Below, piece after piece: positions 7,677 to 18,582 of a stretch of 64,000 bases of DNA. The number at the start of each line of letters is the position of its first letter. Within the stretch, counting starts at the first letter, position 1. This DNA is from Nitrospinaceae bacterium. Lineage in GTDB: Bacteria; Nitrospinota; Nitrospinia; Nitrospinales; Nitrospinaceae. The notes below the pieces were generated by a model. That model saw only the letters and a list, made by a program, of their open reading frames with translations. It had not been told where the DNA came from and ran no database searches. A program made the position numbers and the translations under genes. The stretch is taken from NCBI GenBank assembly GCA_028278405.1, contig JANQEK010000007.1:124001-188000 (forward strand). The letters are read 5' to 3'.

Positions 7677-9075
7677 TGCCCCCTCCCTGCGTTAAAATTA
7701 AACCGCACAACATCGTGGCCCAGATAACGACCACCCACCAGGCTGGCAGGTTTTGCATGGCATGCTCCAGCCTCTTTTCGTGCAGGTACCAGTGAGTCGC
7801 TAACAACCCGCCGACCACCAGAGTAACTTGGATAATTTCCCGTGTTAGAAGCAGTTGCGATCCGTTTCCTCCGAAATCGAAAAGAGAGCCGAGCAACAAC
7901 CAGGCGGTTGGAAAATCGCTGGAACGGAAAAACACCCAGGCCAGACTGACCAGAAGGAAAGTCAATAGGCTCAGACCGAACCGTCCCAGTCCCGTCTTGA
8001 CCCAGGAAACACTTGGAAAAAGTTGTCGCAGTAAATGTTCCACGGCCAGATAAAACCCATGCAGAAGACCCCAGACCACAAACGTCCAGGAAGCTCCGTG
8101 CCAGAGTCCGCCCAGGAACATGGTGATTATCAGATTAGCCAGCGTACGTGCAGTGCCTCCGCGGTTGCCTCCGAGTGGGATATAGAGATAGTCGCGCAAC
8201 CAACTGGAGAGTGTGATGTGCCAGCGACGCCAAAAGTCTGACAACCCGATAGCGGCGTAGGGAGAACGAAAATTGTCAGGGAGCACGAATCCCAAACACA
8301 GCGCGACGCCAATCGCGCAGGTGGAATACCCTGCAAAATCACAAAAAATTTGCGCCGAGAACGCGAACACCCCGAGCCAGGCGTCTAAAAAGAAAACGGG
8401 ATCATCCTTGGCTTTGAATATGGTATCCGCCGTAGATGCCAGCAATCCATCTGCCAGAACAACCTTTTGAAACAGGCCAAGGGTTATGAAATAAAGCCCC
8501 CAGCCGAACTGGTCACGGGTTGCACGCTTGGGTTGAAGACATTGCGGTAGAAAATCAGATGCCCGGACAATAGGCCCGGCAACCAGTTGCGGAAAAAAAG
8601 TTACATAAAGCGCATAATCCAGAAAGGATTGGCAGCGCTTGCTTTTCCGGAAATAAACATCGAGCGTGTAGGAAAGCGTCTGAAAAGTATAAAATGAAAT
8701 CCCCACGGGCAAAACAATGCTGGGTAGGGCCGGATGAAATTCCATTCCCGCTAAATGAGCCAGCCCAATGAAATTTTCCAATAAAAATTCGCCATATTTG
8801 AAGAAACCCAGCATTCCCAGGTTCGTTGCAAGACTGAGGGTCAACAAGAACCGGCGTTTCGCGGGAGCTTCCTGCGCTTCCAGGGCTTTGGCAACGTACC
8901 AGTCGACAATCGTGGAAAGCCACAGAAGCATCACGAAAGGCGGATTCCAGGCGGCGTAGAATAGATAGCTTGCGATAAGGAGGACGAATTTTTGGGTCCG
9001 CCAGGATCGGATGGTGTAGTGGAGCCCGAGAACGATTACAAAAAATACGATGAAGGTGAGCGAGTTGAAGAGCAT
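7651..9075 (-). CDS. MBOAT family O-acyltransferase (AlgI-like)
   Basis: A 474-residue polytopic membrane protein of the membrane-bound O-acyltransferase family. It carries the signature FFPQLVAGPIVRASDFLPQ, the SDFWRRWHITLSSWLRDYL block and the catalytic-His segment GLWHGASWTFVVWG. Length and motifs match AlgI/PatA-type proteins, which hand acetyl or other acyl groups from the cytoplasm to a periplasmic partner. The overlapping SGNH-like gene is the expected partner. Together they likely O-acylate an envelope or exported polysaccharide. Confidence 0.92.
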   Translation of the reverse strand: MLFNSLTFIVFFVIVLGLHYTIRSWRTQKFVLLIASYLFYAAWNPPFVMLLWLSTIVDWYVAKALEAQEAPAKRRFLLTLSLATNLGMLGFFKYGEFLLENFIGLAHLAGMEFHPALPSIVLPVGISFYTFQTLSYTLDVYFRKSKRCQSFLDYALYVTFFPQLVAGPIVRASDFLPQCLQPKRATRDQFGWGLYFITLGLFQKVVLADGLLASTADTIFKAKDDPVFFLDAWLGVFAFSAQIFCDFAGYSTCAIGVALCLGFVLPDNFRSPYAAIGLSDFWRRWHITLSSWLRDYLYIPLGGNRGGTARTLANLIITMFLGGLWHGASWTFVVWGLLHGFYLAVEHLLRQLFPSVSWVKTGLGRFGLSLLTFLLVSLAWVFFRSSDFPTAWLLLGSLFDFGGNGSQLLLTREIIQVTLVVGGLLATHWYLHEKRLEHAMQNLPAWWVVVIWATMLCGLILTQGGGNAFIYFQF

Positions 9076-9157
9076 AGAGTGAATATCAGAGGGAACAAGG
9101 TGACCGGTAATGCGTTCAGCGTTGCCTGATGATTCTATCCTTAATAAGGAGAGGTTC

Positions 9158-11724
9158 TCAACTGCTTAATTTTCGCAATGTTTGAATGGGTTTGTTGCGC
9201 AATACATCGAGGCTGCTCGCGATACCTGTAACCGTGGTGAGTAGAACTGCTGTCAGTAATGCCCATCCCAGAGGTCCGATTCTCAAATGCCAGTCGGATT
9301 TAACAATGTACTCCATCACCGCCCAGGACAGCCCTGACGAAAGCAACACGCCGATCGTGGCGGCGATGACTCCCAGCATGGCGTATTCGTAACCGAGGAT
9401 CGAAGCCACGACACTGCGTTTTGCCCCCAACGTTTTGAGGATCGCGGACTCCTTCAACCGCCGGAACTTGGTCGATGCGATGGCGCCTGACAAAATAAAC
9501 AAACCGGAAACAATCGCGAAGCCCGACATGAAATCCACCAGCGTCAGCAGTTTGTTGACGACCGATTCCACCGTGTTCACGATGTCACGCGTGCTGAGCG
9601 CCGTGATGTTCGGCAATGCATTTACCACTGCCGTTTGCAGGGCCATTTCTTTTTCAGGTTCGAGACTGACGGAACCGACGTAAGTCACCGGAGCCTGTGC
9701 CAGCGCGCCGGGTGAAAAAATCATGTAGAAATTGGTGCGGATGTTGCGCCAGCTCACTTTGCGGATGCTGGTCACTTCGGCGGTGACGGGAATGCCCTGA
9801 ATATCTACTGTGAGCTTTGAACCCAGTTTGGCTCCCAATCTGCGGGCTGCGTCTTCTTCCAGAGACACCTGCGAAAGTTGAGCCTCCTCTTTATTCCACC
9901 ACCGTCCCTTGACGATAGTATTGTCGCGCGGGGGTTCATTATCCATATAAGTCAAAACAAACTCGCGTGTGATGAACCATTCTTCTTCATGTTTGTTTTT
10001 GTATTGCCAGTTTTCCATTTTGCGATCATCGATGCTGTACAACCGGGAACGCACGAGCGGTGTCAGCTCCAGTTTGGCATCGGGCGCGGTTTGACGAACC
10101 ACTTTTTCAAACGTTGTGTTTTGTCCGCGTTGGATATCGATGAAGAAAAAATTCGGCGGTTTGATATCGGTATTTTTATTGAGCATGGCAATCATGTCCA
10201 TCTGCACCAGCCGGATTGAAAGCACCAGCATGATACCGATACCCAGTGCGGTGATAATAGAGACGGCCTGATTGTTCGGTCGGTATAAATTGGCGAAACC
10301 ATAACGCCGGGTCATGCGTTTCGAGGGTGGCAATGTACGGAGTGTTTTGAGAAGCAGCGCCGAGATTCCCGCCAGGAGACCCGCCGAGACCACCAGTGCA
10401 ACCAGAAATATCAGGCCCCGTTTAATGGATTCCGCCTGCCAGAAAATAATAGCCGCCAGTCCCAACGCAAACAGGGTTCCCATGATCCAGCGCCCCCGGC
10501 GCGATCCCTTCGACAATTCCTCTTCCTCTGCAATGTGGCGGAACAAACGTAAAGGACGAGTCTGCACGGCCCGGATCAGGGGCCATACGGTAAACAGCAG
10601 GGTGGTTCCCATTCCGAGAGATAATGATTGCGCTGCCGGTACCCACAGAAACCCGGGTTCGAACTGGATGTTCAGCAAGCTGGACATCTCGGCAGGCAGC
10701 AGGTATTGCAGGGCGTAACCGATTGCGACTCCCAATCCGCTGCCGGTCAACCCCAGTAAAACCGCCTGAAGAAGATACACACGAAACACCGTGCGCGACG
10801 TGGCCCCCAGACAGTTGAGGATGGCAATGGTGTCCAGCTTCTGCGCCATGAAGGTGCGGATGATCATCGCAATGCCGATGCCGCCCATCAATAACGCGAT
10901 CACCCCGACCGAACCAAGGTATTTCCCCATGCGGTCGACCGAGCTGGTGAGATTGGATTCCATGTCGCGGTAGGTGCGAATGGAAATCCCTTTGTCTTTT
11001 AATCCAAAAGTCAGCCGGTCGACTGCCTGTTCCGGATCCGCATCTCTTGGCAAATGAACCAGCGTTTTGTAGCGGATGCGGCTTCCCGGTGCGATGAGTT
11101 GGGACTGGTCCAGTGTGGCATTGGACACGATGACACGCGGGCCCATGCTGAATGCCAGCGAAATGCGGTCCGGCTCGCCTTCAATGACTCCATTGATGCG
11201 CGCGGCAACCGATCCCAGTTGAAACGTGTCGCCGACTTTCAGTTTTGTCTTGAGTAAAAAATTCGGTTCCACCAGCGCGCCGGTGCCGGACAACAGATCG
11301 GGTAACGGGCGTGCGGGTTTTGTTTTCAGAATTCCATAGAAAGGGTACAGGGGCGCTTCCGTGGGAACGGATTTCAATTCGACCAGCAGAGCACCATTGC
11401 GTTCACCCCGGGTGTCGGGGAAGCGTGCCATGGCATGCACCTCTCGCAGAAACTGGAATTCCGACTCCGGCAGAGCGGACTTCTGGTAAATCCGGTCGGC
11501 TTCGCTTTGAGGCCAGCTGCTTTTGATTTCGATATCCGCCGCCAGCAGGCTCTTGGATTCCCCGAGGATGGCCTGCTCCATAATGTCCGAGACACTTTTG
11601 ATCGTCATTACGGCACCGACGCCGATGGCGAGACAAATAACGAAAAATAGAAAACGCTTTCCCGCGCCGCGCGTTTCGGCGAATGCCAGTGCAAGGTATT
11701 GGCGGAAGGTCAGCTTGCCGGTGT

Positions 11725-11728
<4 letters not shown>
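9158..11728 (-). CDS. FtsX-like ABC transporter permease (YbbP-like)
   Basis: An 856-residue permease with two copies of the MacB-periplasmic-domain/FtsX layout. TM1 is at about residues 23-43, followed by a large periplasmic part, three TM segments around 270-400, further central TM segments, a second periplasmic part, and FtsX-type TM segments at the C-terminus including SGFAIVSGLFILSGAIAS. This size and topology match E. coli YbbP. Its ATG overlaps the ATPase stop by 4 bp (ATGA), so the two subunits are co-translated. Members extract or export envelope molecules; the substrate is not known. Confidence 0.88.
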
Positions 11729-12405
<677 letters not shown>

Positions 12406-12416
12406 CGGGTTTCCGT

Positions 12417-13076
12417 GTGAGCAGGTTTATGAATTATTGTTACAAAGTCCGGCGTCAACTTACAAACCTTTTTTCCGGGTTTTTATTTTGTGTCATTTTG
12501 ATGAGCGCTTCCTATGGATACAGTGAGCCGGTGATCCTCGCGTTCGGCGACAGCCTCACCGCCGGATTCGGTGTGGACCCCAAAGACAGCTATCCCGCCC
12601 GTTTGCAACGGCTTCTCGATGCTAAGGGGTATCATTATAAGGTGGTCAATGCCGGGGTTTCGGGCGACACCACGGCGGGTGGTGCGTCACGCATCAATTG
12701 GGTGCTCCAGCATGATCCGGAGATCGTCATCGTCGAACTGGGCGCCAACGACGGCCTGCGCGGTTTACCGATCAGTGAGATGCGCAAAAACCTGGGACAG
12801 ATTATCGAAATCTGTCAGAAAAAAGGCGCGAAGGTTTTGCTGGCGGGAATGGAGATCACCCCCAACCTGGGCGTCGAATACAGCAGGGAATTTCGCGAGT
12901 CGTTCACTTTGCTGGCGCAACAGTATCAAGTTCCCCTCATCCCGTTTTTCCTGGAAAACGTCGCCGCCCGCCCCGAACTCACCCAACCCGACGGCGTGCA
13001 TCCTCTGGGCAATGGCTATGCCACTGTCACTGAAACCGTCTTCCAGTACTTAGAACCGATGTTGAAAAAGCAATGA
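12417..13076 (+). CDS. tesA: TesA-like arylesterase / lysophospholipase L1 (SGNH)
   Basis: A secreted SGNH hydrolase of about 215-219 residues. A hydrophobic signal segment (about residues 17-33) is followed by block I FGDSLTAGFG, block III ELGANDGLRG with Gly-Asn, and block V DGVHPLG with catalytic Asp and His. These match E. coli TesA, a periplasmic thioesterase, protease and lysophospholipase. The GTG at 12417 opens the frame; the ATG at 12429 is an alternative. It diverges from the YbbA-like ATPase with only 11 bases between starts, so the promoters must overlap the coding ends. Confidence 0.88.
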   Translation: MSRFMNYCYKVRRQLTNLFSGFLFCVILMSASYGYSEPVILAFGDSLTAGFGVDPKDSYPARLQRLLDAKGYHYKVVNAGVSGDTTAGGASRINWVLQHDPEIVIVELGANDGLRGLPISEMRKNLGQIIEICQKKGAKVLLAGMEITPNLGVEYSREFRESFTLLAQQYQVPLIPFFLENVAARPELTQPDGVHPLGNGYATVTETVFQYLEPMLKKQ

Positions 13077-13080
13077 AGAG

Positions 13081-14184
13081 TTATTGTTGCTTGCTCTTCT
13101 TGAGATAATTTATAAAGTTATCAGAGCAGCGCCCGGATTTGAGAAATTGATGGGCGGCTTCGTATCCGTTCGTCACGTCCTGGAAACGGCCAAATAGCAA
13201 ACCCAGTGTCGCGGCCTGCCAGGCGATCAACGGTTCGGCGGGTCCGCCTTTACCATGAAGCGCCTGCTCTCCCAATTCGGTGACACTCTCCCGGGTTGAG
13301 GGTATTTCCTTCAAAGCTTCAAACGCTTCCTCAATCTGTTGAACGGTTGAGGGATTCAAATCACGGCCGGCGTCCAGTTGTTTCTCCTGCACACCGACCT
13401 TGTTCAGATGGACAAAGAGTTTCGCCGTTTTATGTATGCCATATAATGTAGAACCTTCCATACCGTTTCCGACGACGGCGATATCCCATCCCCCCAACGC
13501 CGCAACCGCCAGCATCGATTCCTCATATCCCGGATGAAAATAATTGGTCGCAAGGTAATTGGTTTTAGCCTGCAGCGGCATCAGCAATTTTTCCATGGTC
13601 GCCAACATGGGACGTTTCACGATTTCCGCGCGCAGGTCCTTCAAAGCATCCAGTTTCGGATGGGTGTGCTGTGTGCCGAGGTAGCCGAACCCGAATTGTT
13701 CGATCAATGTTTTTCGTTGTTCAAACGTCTGGTCCGCTGCAACCCCGTAATGATTGATCAGCAGGTCCTCGAAAGTGATGCCGAACTTCGGCGGCAGGGG
13801 CAGGGCGGAATGTCCGTAAGCCGGCAATCCCATTTCCGCCAGGAGTGGAATGGTATAAAACGTGAATATCGGTGTTCGTTGAAATCCGTCGAACGCCTCG
13901 GCAATCTGCGCCAGCTTGTCGAATTTTACTTCCTGGCTGATCGTGGTGGTATCGAGTGCCTTCCAGTAGCCGATGTTTTCCTCCAGCGTTTCCAGTTTCA
14001 TGCGGGCGGCGATCAGGAATACCGCTGCGCGTTCGTTCGAAACCTCGTCATTCAAAATGAGGGACAATGCGTCCTCCGCCTCGTCACGGGTGAGGTCCTT
14101 ACTCATTTTGGGTCCGGTGGCGATCTTGAGCAGATAGGATTTCATCCGCTCGTTCGGATCGGGTTGTCGTGGATTTACGCTCAT
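13081..14184 (-). CDS. TrpD2-like (anthranilate phosphoribosyltransferase-fold) protein
   Basis: About 367 residues with the nucleoside phosphorylase class III/TrpD fold: an N-terminal helical domain (DLTRDEAEDALSLILNDEVS, then RAAVFLIAARMK) and the alpha/beta domain. True TrpD enzymes bind PRPP through GTGGD. Here the aligned stretch reads EAFDGFQRTPIFTFYTI, so that motif is missing. The protein therefore resembles the TrpD2/YbiB group, some of which bind nucleic acid, rather than a tryptophan enzyme, and no trp genes are near. The start could also be the ATG at 14214; 14184 is chosen because the longer form would overlap the divergent radical-SAM gene leader. Confidence 0.75.
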   Translation of the reverse strand: MSVNPRQPDPNERMKSYLLKIATGPKMSKDLTRDEAEDALSLILNDEVSNERAAVFLIAARMKLETLEENIGYWKALDTTTISQEVKFDKLAQIAEAFDGFQRTPIFTFYTIPLLAEMGLPAYGHSALPLPPKFGITFEDLLINHYGVAADQTFEQRKTLIEQFGFGYLGTQHTHPKLDALKDLRAEIVKRPMLATMEKLLMPLQAKTNYLATNYFHPGYEESMLAVAALGGWDIAVVGNGMEGSTLYGIHKTAKLFVHLNKVGVQEKQLDAGRDLNPSTVQQIEEAFEALKEIPSTRESVTELGEQALHGKGGPAEPLIAWQAATLGLLFGRFQDVTNGYEAAHQFLKSGRCSDNFINYLKKSKQQ

Positions 14185-14225
14185 TAGGGCGTGGCCTCTG
14201 GTCCGCAGGGTCATTTTGGAGTATG

Positions 14226-15974
14226 ATGCTATATCCGATTAACGTTAACGATTATATGATGGAAACAGCTCTGGAGGAACAATTAAGCGAGGTTTCCGGC
14301 GCCGCCCGCCCGGTCAGCGTGTTGCTGGTTTATCCCAGCACCAGCGATGTGGCCCTGGCCAATCTCGGGTTTCAGCGGGTGTTCAGCCTGCTGAACAACA
14401 TCGACGGGGTGACATGTGACCGGTTCAGCCTGCCGCCGGGCTGGGACCCGACTACGGCCCAACTGAAGTCGGATCAATTGCGCTCGCACGATCTGGACCG
14501 CTTGCCGATGGACTTCGACATCATCGCGTTTTCCATTTCCTTCGAGCCGGATTACCTGAACACTGTTTTGATCCTCGACTATTTCGGTATCCCGCTGGAC
14601 CGCAAACAGCGCGGATCGCAATACCCGCTGGTGACCGCCGGAGGGTCGGCGTTGTTCATCAATCCGGAACCCTTGGCGGATATTCTCGATCTGTGTTTCG
14701 TCGGTGAAGGCGAGGGCATGGCGGAACGGTTTTTCGACCATGTTACGCACTCCCGATGGAATGATCCGCGCGAATTGCTCAAGGACCTGGCAACCCAACC
14801 GGGTCTCTACGTTCCGCAATTTTACGAGCCGGTGTATGACACGACAAATCAAACCACGCTTCAAGCCGAATCGTTTGTGCCTGAACGTGTGGAGCGGCAC
14901 TGGGTGCCGGAGGGTTCGCCGGAGTTGTGCACACATTCGGAAATGCACGAAGAAACAACTGCATTTAAAAACATGGCATTGATGGAAGTGACGCGCGGAT
15001 GCATCTGGGCATGCCGCTTCTGCACGGCCGGGTTCATCTATCGTCCGCCGCGCGAACCGGACTTGACACAGACCTACGATTCACTGGCGGAGGTGTTGGT
15101 TGATCAGGGAAAGGAAGCCTCCACAATTGGGCTGGTGGGTCCCTCGGTCACCGATCATCCACAGTTGTTGAGTCTGGCGCGACGGCTCGTGGCGGAAGGC
15201 AAGAAGCTTTCGTTTTCCTCTCTGCGGATGGAGACGCTGACGGACGAGCTGGTCGACCTGATCCTCAAAAGTGGGCAGAAGACTTTAACGGTGGCTATTG
15301 ATGCGCCGTCGGAGCGTATGCGCGATGTCATCAACAAATCGGCGAGTGATGATTTTGTTGTCGACAAGTGCCGCTTCCTGACGGAAAAGGGTATCCTGCA
15401 TCTCAAAATCTATTCGATCATCGGTTTGCCGACGGAAACGGACGAGGATATCGATCAATTCATCCGGCTCATAGAGAATATCCAAAAGGTGTACGTGACC
15501 GCTTGCCGCACGCGCGGCAACATCGGATCGGTAACGATCGGTCTGAGTCCACTGGTGCCAAAGCCGGGCACGCCGTTTCAGTGGCACCCGATGGAACGTG
15601 TGCCGGTTCTGAAAAAACGGTTTATGAAAGTGCGCAAGGCCCTGTCCAGGTTGCCGAACATCGAACTCAGTTTCGGTTCCCCCAACGAAGCGTATTTGCA
15701 GACCTATCTCTCCCGAGGCGACAGGCGGGTGTTATCATTTTTTGAAGAGTATCTCGTTAATGGTCACGACGAAAAAGCAGCGTTGCAGAAAGCCGAACCG
15801 CACCCCGATCATTCGGTCTATCGTCAATTTGAAAAAGACGATTATCTGCCGTGGGACATCATAGATCACGGATACTTTCCGAAATTTCTCTGGCAGGATT
15901 ACCAGCGCGCCTTGCGCCACAAGCACACCCCTGTGTGCGATACTGCCACCTGCAAAATCTGCGGCATTTGTTGA
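14226..15974 (+). CDS. B12-binding-domain radical SAM protein
   Basis: About 582 residues. The N-terminal third (about 20-170) is a cobalamin-binding Rossmann-like domain with SVLLVYPSTSDVALANLG and LADILDLCFVGEGEG. The middle is a radical SAM barrel with the cluster motif C-x3-C-x2-C in TRGCIWACRFCTAGF, followed by GPSVTDHPQ. The C-terminus ends with a dense Cys set, VCDTATCKICGIC, suggesting a second metal site. It resembles the uncharacterised TIGR03960-type family; relatives methylate or rearrange unactivated carbons. ATG 14226 follows GGAG by 4 bases; ATG 14223 and one 30 bp further on are alternatives. It diverges from the TrpD2-like gene and precedes the CDP-alcohol transferase by 16 bp. 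Confidence 0.85.
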   Translation: MLYPINVNDYMMETALEEQLSEVSGAARPVSVLLVYPSTSDVALANLGFQRVFSLLNNIDGVTCDRFSLPPGWDPTTAQLKSDQLRSHDLDRLPMDFDIIAFSISFEPDYLNTVLILDYFGIPLDRKQRGSQYPLVTAGGSALFINPEPLADILDLCFVGEGEGMAERFFDHVTHSRWNDPRELLKDLATQPGLYVPQFYEPVYDTTNQTTLQAESFVPERVERHWVPEGSPELCTHSEMHEETTAFKNMALMEVTRGCIWACRFCTAGFIYRPPREPDLTQTYDSLAEVLVDQGKEASTIGLVGPSVTDHPQLLSLARRLVAEGKKLSFSSLRMETLTDELVDLILKSGQKTLTVAIDAPSERMRDVINKSASDDFVVDKCRFLTEKGILHLKIYSIIGLPTETDEDIDQFIRLIENIQKVYVTACRTRGNIGSVTIGLSPLVPKPGTPFQWHPMERVPVLKKRFMKVRKALSRLPNIELSFGSPNEAYLQTYLSRGDRRVLSFFEEYLVNGHDEKAALQKAEPHPDHSVYRQFEKDDYLPWDIIDHGYFPKFLWQDYQRALRHKHTPVCDTATCKICGIC

Positions 15975-15990
15975 CGCCGGGAGCTTCTCC

Positions 15991-16881
15991 ATGGCTGACC
16001 CTACCGATTTCGAAAAAATGAACAAACTGCCCGAAGGCTGCCGGTTTTTCGATGTCAACGAATTGTGGTATTTTCCCAACCGCTGGGCGGTACGCCTCTT
16101 GTATCCGTTACCGGTATCTGCCAATGCCATTACCCTGGTGGCGCTGGTGATGGGTCTGTTCGCTGCCGCTTTTTATGCTTCAAGTTCGGAGACAGCGCTG
16201 ATCTGGGGCGCGATTTTCCTGTATGGAAAACTTTTTCTCGACAATGTCGACGGACCTTTGGCACGTCTTCGTGGAGAAGAGTCGCGTTTCGGCCGGTTTC
16301 TTGATTCGTTTTCTGATTTTGTGGTTTCCGTGCTGGTTTATGGAGCGATTACTTTTCGCATGGCGCAGGAATCTTCGAATCCCGGTTTCATCTGGATGCT
16401 GGGTCTCCTGGCGCTTGTCAGTAGCCTGCTGCAGTGCAGTTACTGGGTGTATTATTACGTGAGCTATACCGACTGGGTGGGTTCTTATCAGAAAAACCGG
16501 ACGGATGAAACCGTAACGGAAAAAGACCGGAGGGCAGTGGACTCCGGAGAATTGTCAGAAGTTGTCCTGTTTCTCCAGCGGTTTCATAACGTGGTTTACG
16601 GCTGGCAGGATGCGCTGATCGCGGCGATGGATCGCCTCAGCCGCGAAGCGGCGGATTATGAGGTAAGCGAAGAACATCGAAAACGCTGGTTTGCGGATAA
16701 AACCTTTTTGACCCGGATGGGTCCCTTGTGTGTCTGCACCAACACCATGGCGCTGGTAATTTTATCCTTATTGAACCAATTGGAATTATTTTTGGTTTTG
16801 GTGGTGTTTCTGGGCAACGGGTATCTTCTGGTCCTGCAGGGATGGAAAGTTATTGAATTTAAAAAGTCGACCGCCAATTAA
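15991..16881 (+). CDS. CDP-alcohol phosphatidyltransferase family protein
   Basis: A 296-residue integral membrane protein. The family motif D-x2-D-G-x2-A-R-x8-G-x3-D-x3-D is intact: DNVDGPLARLRG followed by GRFLDSFSD (about residues 85-110). TM segments surround it and two more occur near the C-terminus. Members transfer a phosphoalcohol from a CDP-alcohol to an acceptor, mostly in phospholipid synthesis; the large hydrophilic insert (about 165-240) is unlike PgsA or PssA, so the product is uncertain. GGGAG precedes the ATG. It is probably co-transcribed with the radical SAM gene 16 bp upstream. Confidence 0.87.
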   Translation: MADPTDFEKMNKLPEGCRFFDVNELWYFPNRWAVRLLYPLPVSANAITLVALVMGLFAAAFYASSSETALIWGAIFLYGKLFLDNVDGPLARLRGEESRFGRFLDSFSDFVVSVLVYGAITFRMAQESSNPGFIWMLGLLALVSSLLQCSYWVYYYVSYTDWVGSYQKNRTDETVTEKDRRAVDSGELSEVVLFLQRFHNVVYGWQDALIAAMDRLSREAADYEVSEEHRKRWFADKTFLTRMGPLCVCTNTMALVILSLLNQLELFLVLVVFLGNGYLLVLQGWKVIEFKKSTAN

Positions 16882-16961
16882 AAAATAATAGTAAGCACAA
16901 GCTTCAAGAGACGACCTAATCAGGAACGTGATCTTCCAACCCTCACCAATGGAGAAAATGA

Positions 16962-18578
16962 ATGCATAAAGTGGAAGTGGCGCAGTGGAATGCTCTCAAA
17001 GACCGGGAGCCGGCTTACGCACTGGTGGCGAATGTGGATCTGGTGATTGTGCGGTATGACGATCAAGTGTCAGTTTTTTATGGCAGGTGTCCGCACCGGG
17101 GAGCGTTGTTGAGCGATGGGTTTGTTTCCGGCACCAATCTGATTTGCGGCGTACACAAATGGGACTTCCGGTACGACACCGGAGTCAGCGAGTACAACGA
17201 CGAGGAAGTGCTTCCGAAATTTTCCTCATGGATGGAAAACCAAACCGTTTTTGTCGATGAAGAGGAAATCGCAGAATGGGAAAAAGAACACCCGCAACCG
17301 TTTGATCGCGACGCCTATCTCGGACAGTACGCCGATACCGGAGGTACGGATGCCGAGCCACACAACCATTTTATCCAGCAATTGGCAAAAGATGGATTGT
17401 CGAAACTGGGACATCACGGCAGTGTGGCGGCGATGGGTGTTCCCCGCGACGAGCTTCCTCTGTGGGATGACATTCAGTTCGTGACCGCCCAATTGGCTAC
17501 GGTGCCTTTGCTTGACGATGATCCCGTGGGCACGGAGGTGGTCATCGGTCCCAACGCCAAAAAACCGCTGACGCTAAAAATTCCCCTGTTCGTGTCGGAC
17601 ATGAGTTTCGGCGCGCTGTCGGAAGAGGCCAAAGTGGCTTTGGCGTCGGGTGCAGAGCTTGCAGGAACCGGTATTTGCAGTGGCGAAGGCGGCATGCTGC
17701 CTGATGAGCAGGCGGCCAACAGTCGGTATTTCTATGAGCTGGCGTCGGGCCGTTTCGGGTTTTCCATGGACAAGGTGCAGCGTTGCCAGGCGTTTCATTT
17801 CAAAGGCGGGCAGGGCGCCAAGACCGGTACCGGCGGTCACCTTCCCGGCGACAAGGTAAAGGGTAAGATTGCCCAGGTGCGCGGCTTGGCAGAAGGAGAA
17901 CCCGCGGTGTCCCCTCCACGGTTTCCGGACTGGAAGGACATTCAGCCGATCAAGGCATTTGCCGCGGAAGTGCGTGAAGCCACTGGCGGGTTGCCGATTG
18001 GCTACAAGTTATCTGCACAGCATATCGAAGATGACATTAACGCGGCATTGGAAGTGGGTGTTGATTACATCATCCTGGACGGACGCGGCGGCGGTACCGG
18101 TGCTGCACCACTCCTGTTCCGTGACAATATTTCCGTGCCAACCATTCCGGCACTGGCGCGGGCGCGACACCATTTGGACCGGCTGGGCCGCAAAGACATT
18201 ACTTTGGTTATCACCGGCGGTCTGCGGGTGCCAGCGGATTTTGCGAAAGCGCTGGCCCTGGGGGCCGATGCCGTCGCAGTTTCCAACTCGGCGATTCAGG
18301 CGATCGGGTGTATCGGAATGCGGGCCTGCCATACCAACAACTGTCCGGTAGGTATTGCGACCCAGAAGGAACATCTGCGCCAACGGTTGGATGTGAAAGA
18401 ATCCGCGCAACGGTTGAATAATTTTTTTAATGCGTCGGTGGATCTGATGAAAGTTCTGGCGCGCGCCTGCGGTCATACACACTTCAATCAATTCAATAAG
18501 GGTGATCTCACAACCTGGAAGAAAGATATGGCTGATCTCACCGGTATCGACTACGGTGGAATGGCAGGACGAAAATAA
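16962..18578 (+). CDS. Rieske domain fused to glutamate synthase FMN domain
   Basis: A 538-residue fusion. Residues 1-100 are a Rieske [2Fe-2S] domain with ligands C43/H45 (CPHRG) and C62/H65 (CGVHKW). From about residue 195 runs a GltB-type FMN-binding TIM barrel: SDMSFGALSEEAK, SGEGGMLPDE, FKGGQGAKTGTGGHLPG, DGRGGGTGAAP, and the [3Fe-4S] cysteines in CIGMRACHTNNCPVG. The amidotransferase domain of glutamate synthase is absent. The protein could be an oxidoreductase in which the Rieske centre feeds electrons to FMN; whether it makes glutamate is unknown. GGAG lies 7 bases ahead of the ATG. Confidence 0.88.
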   Translation: MHKVEVAQWNALKDREPAYALVANVDLVIVRYDDQVSVFYGRCPHRGALLSDGFVSGTNLICGVHKWDFRYDTGVSEYNDEEVLPKFSSWMENQTVFVDEEEIAEWEKEHPQPFDRDAYLGQYADTGGTDAEPHNHFIQQLAKDGLSKLGHHGSVAAMGVPRDELPLWDDIQFVTAQLATVPLLDDDPVGTEVVIGPNAKKPLTLKIPLFVSDMSFGALSEEAKVALASGAELAGTGICSGEGGMLPDEQAANSRYFYELASGRFGFSMDKVQRCQAFHFKGGQGAKTGTGGHLPGDKVKGKIAQVRGLAEGEPAVSPPRFPDWKDIQPIKAFAAEVREATGGLPIGYKLSAQHIEDDINAALEVGVDYIILDGRGGGTGAAPLLFRDNISVPTIPALARARHHLDRLGRKDITLVITGGLRVPADFAKALALGADAVAVSNSAIQAIGCIGMRACHTNNCPVGIATQKEHLRQRLDVKESAQRLNNFFNASVDLMKVLARACGHTHFNQFNKGDLTTWKKDMADLTGIDYGGMAGRK

Positions 18579-18582
18579 AAAA

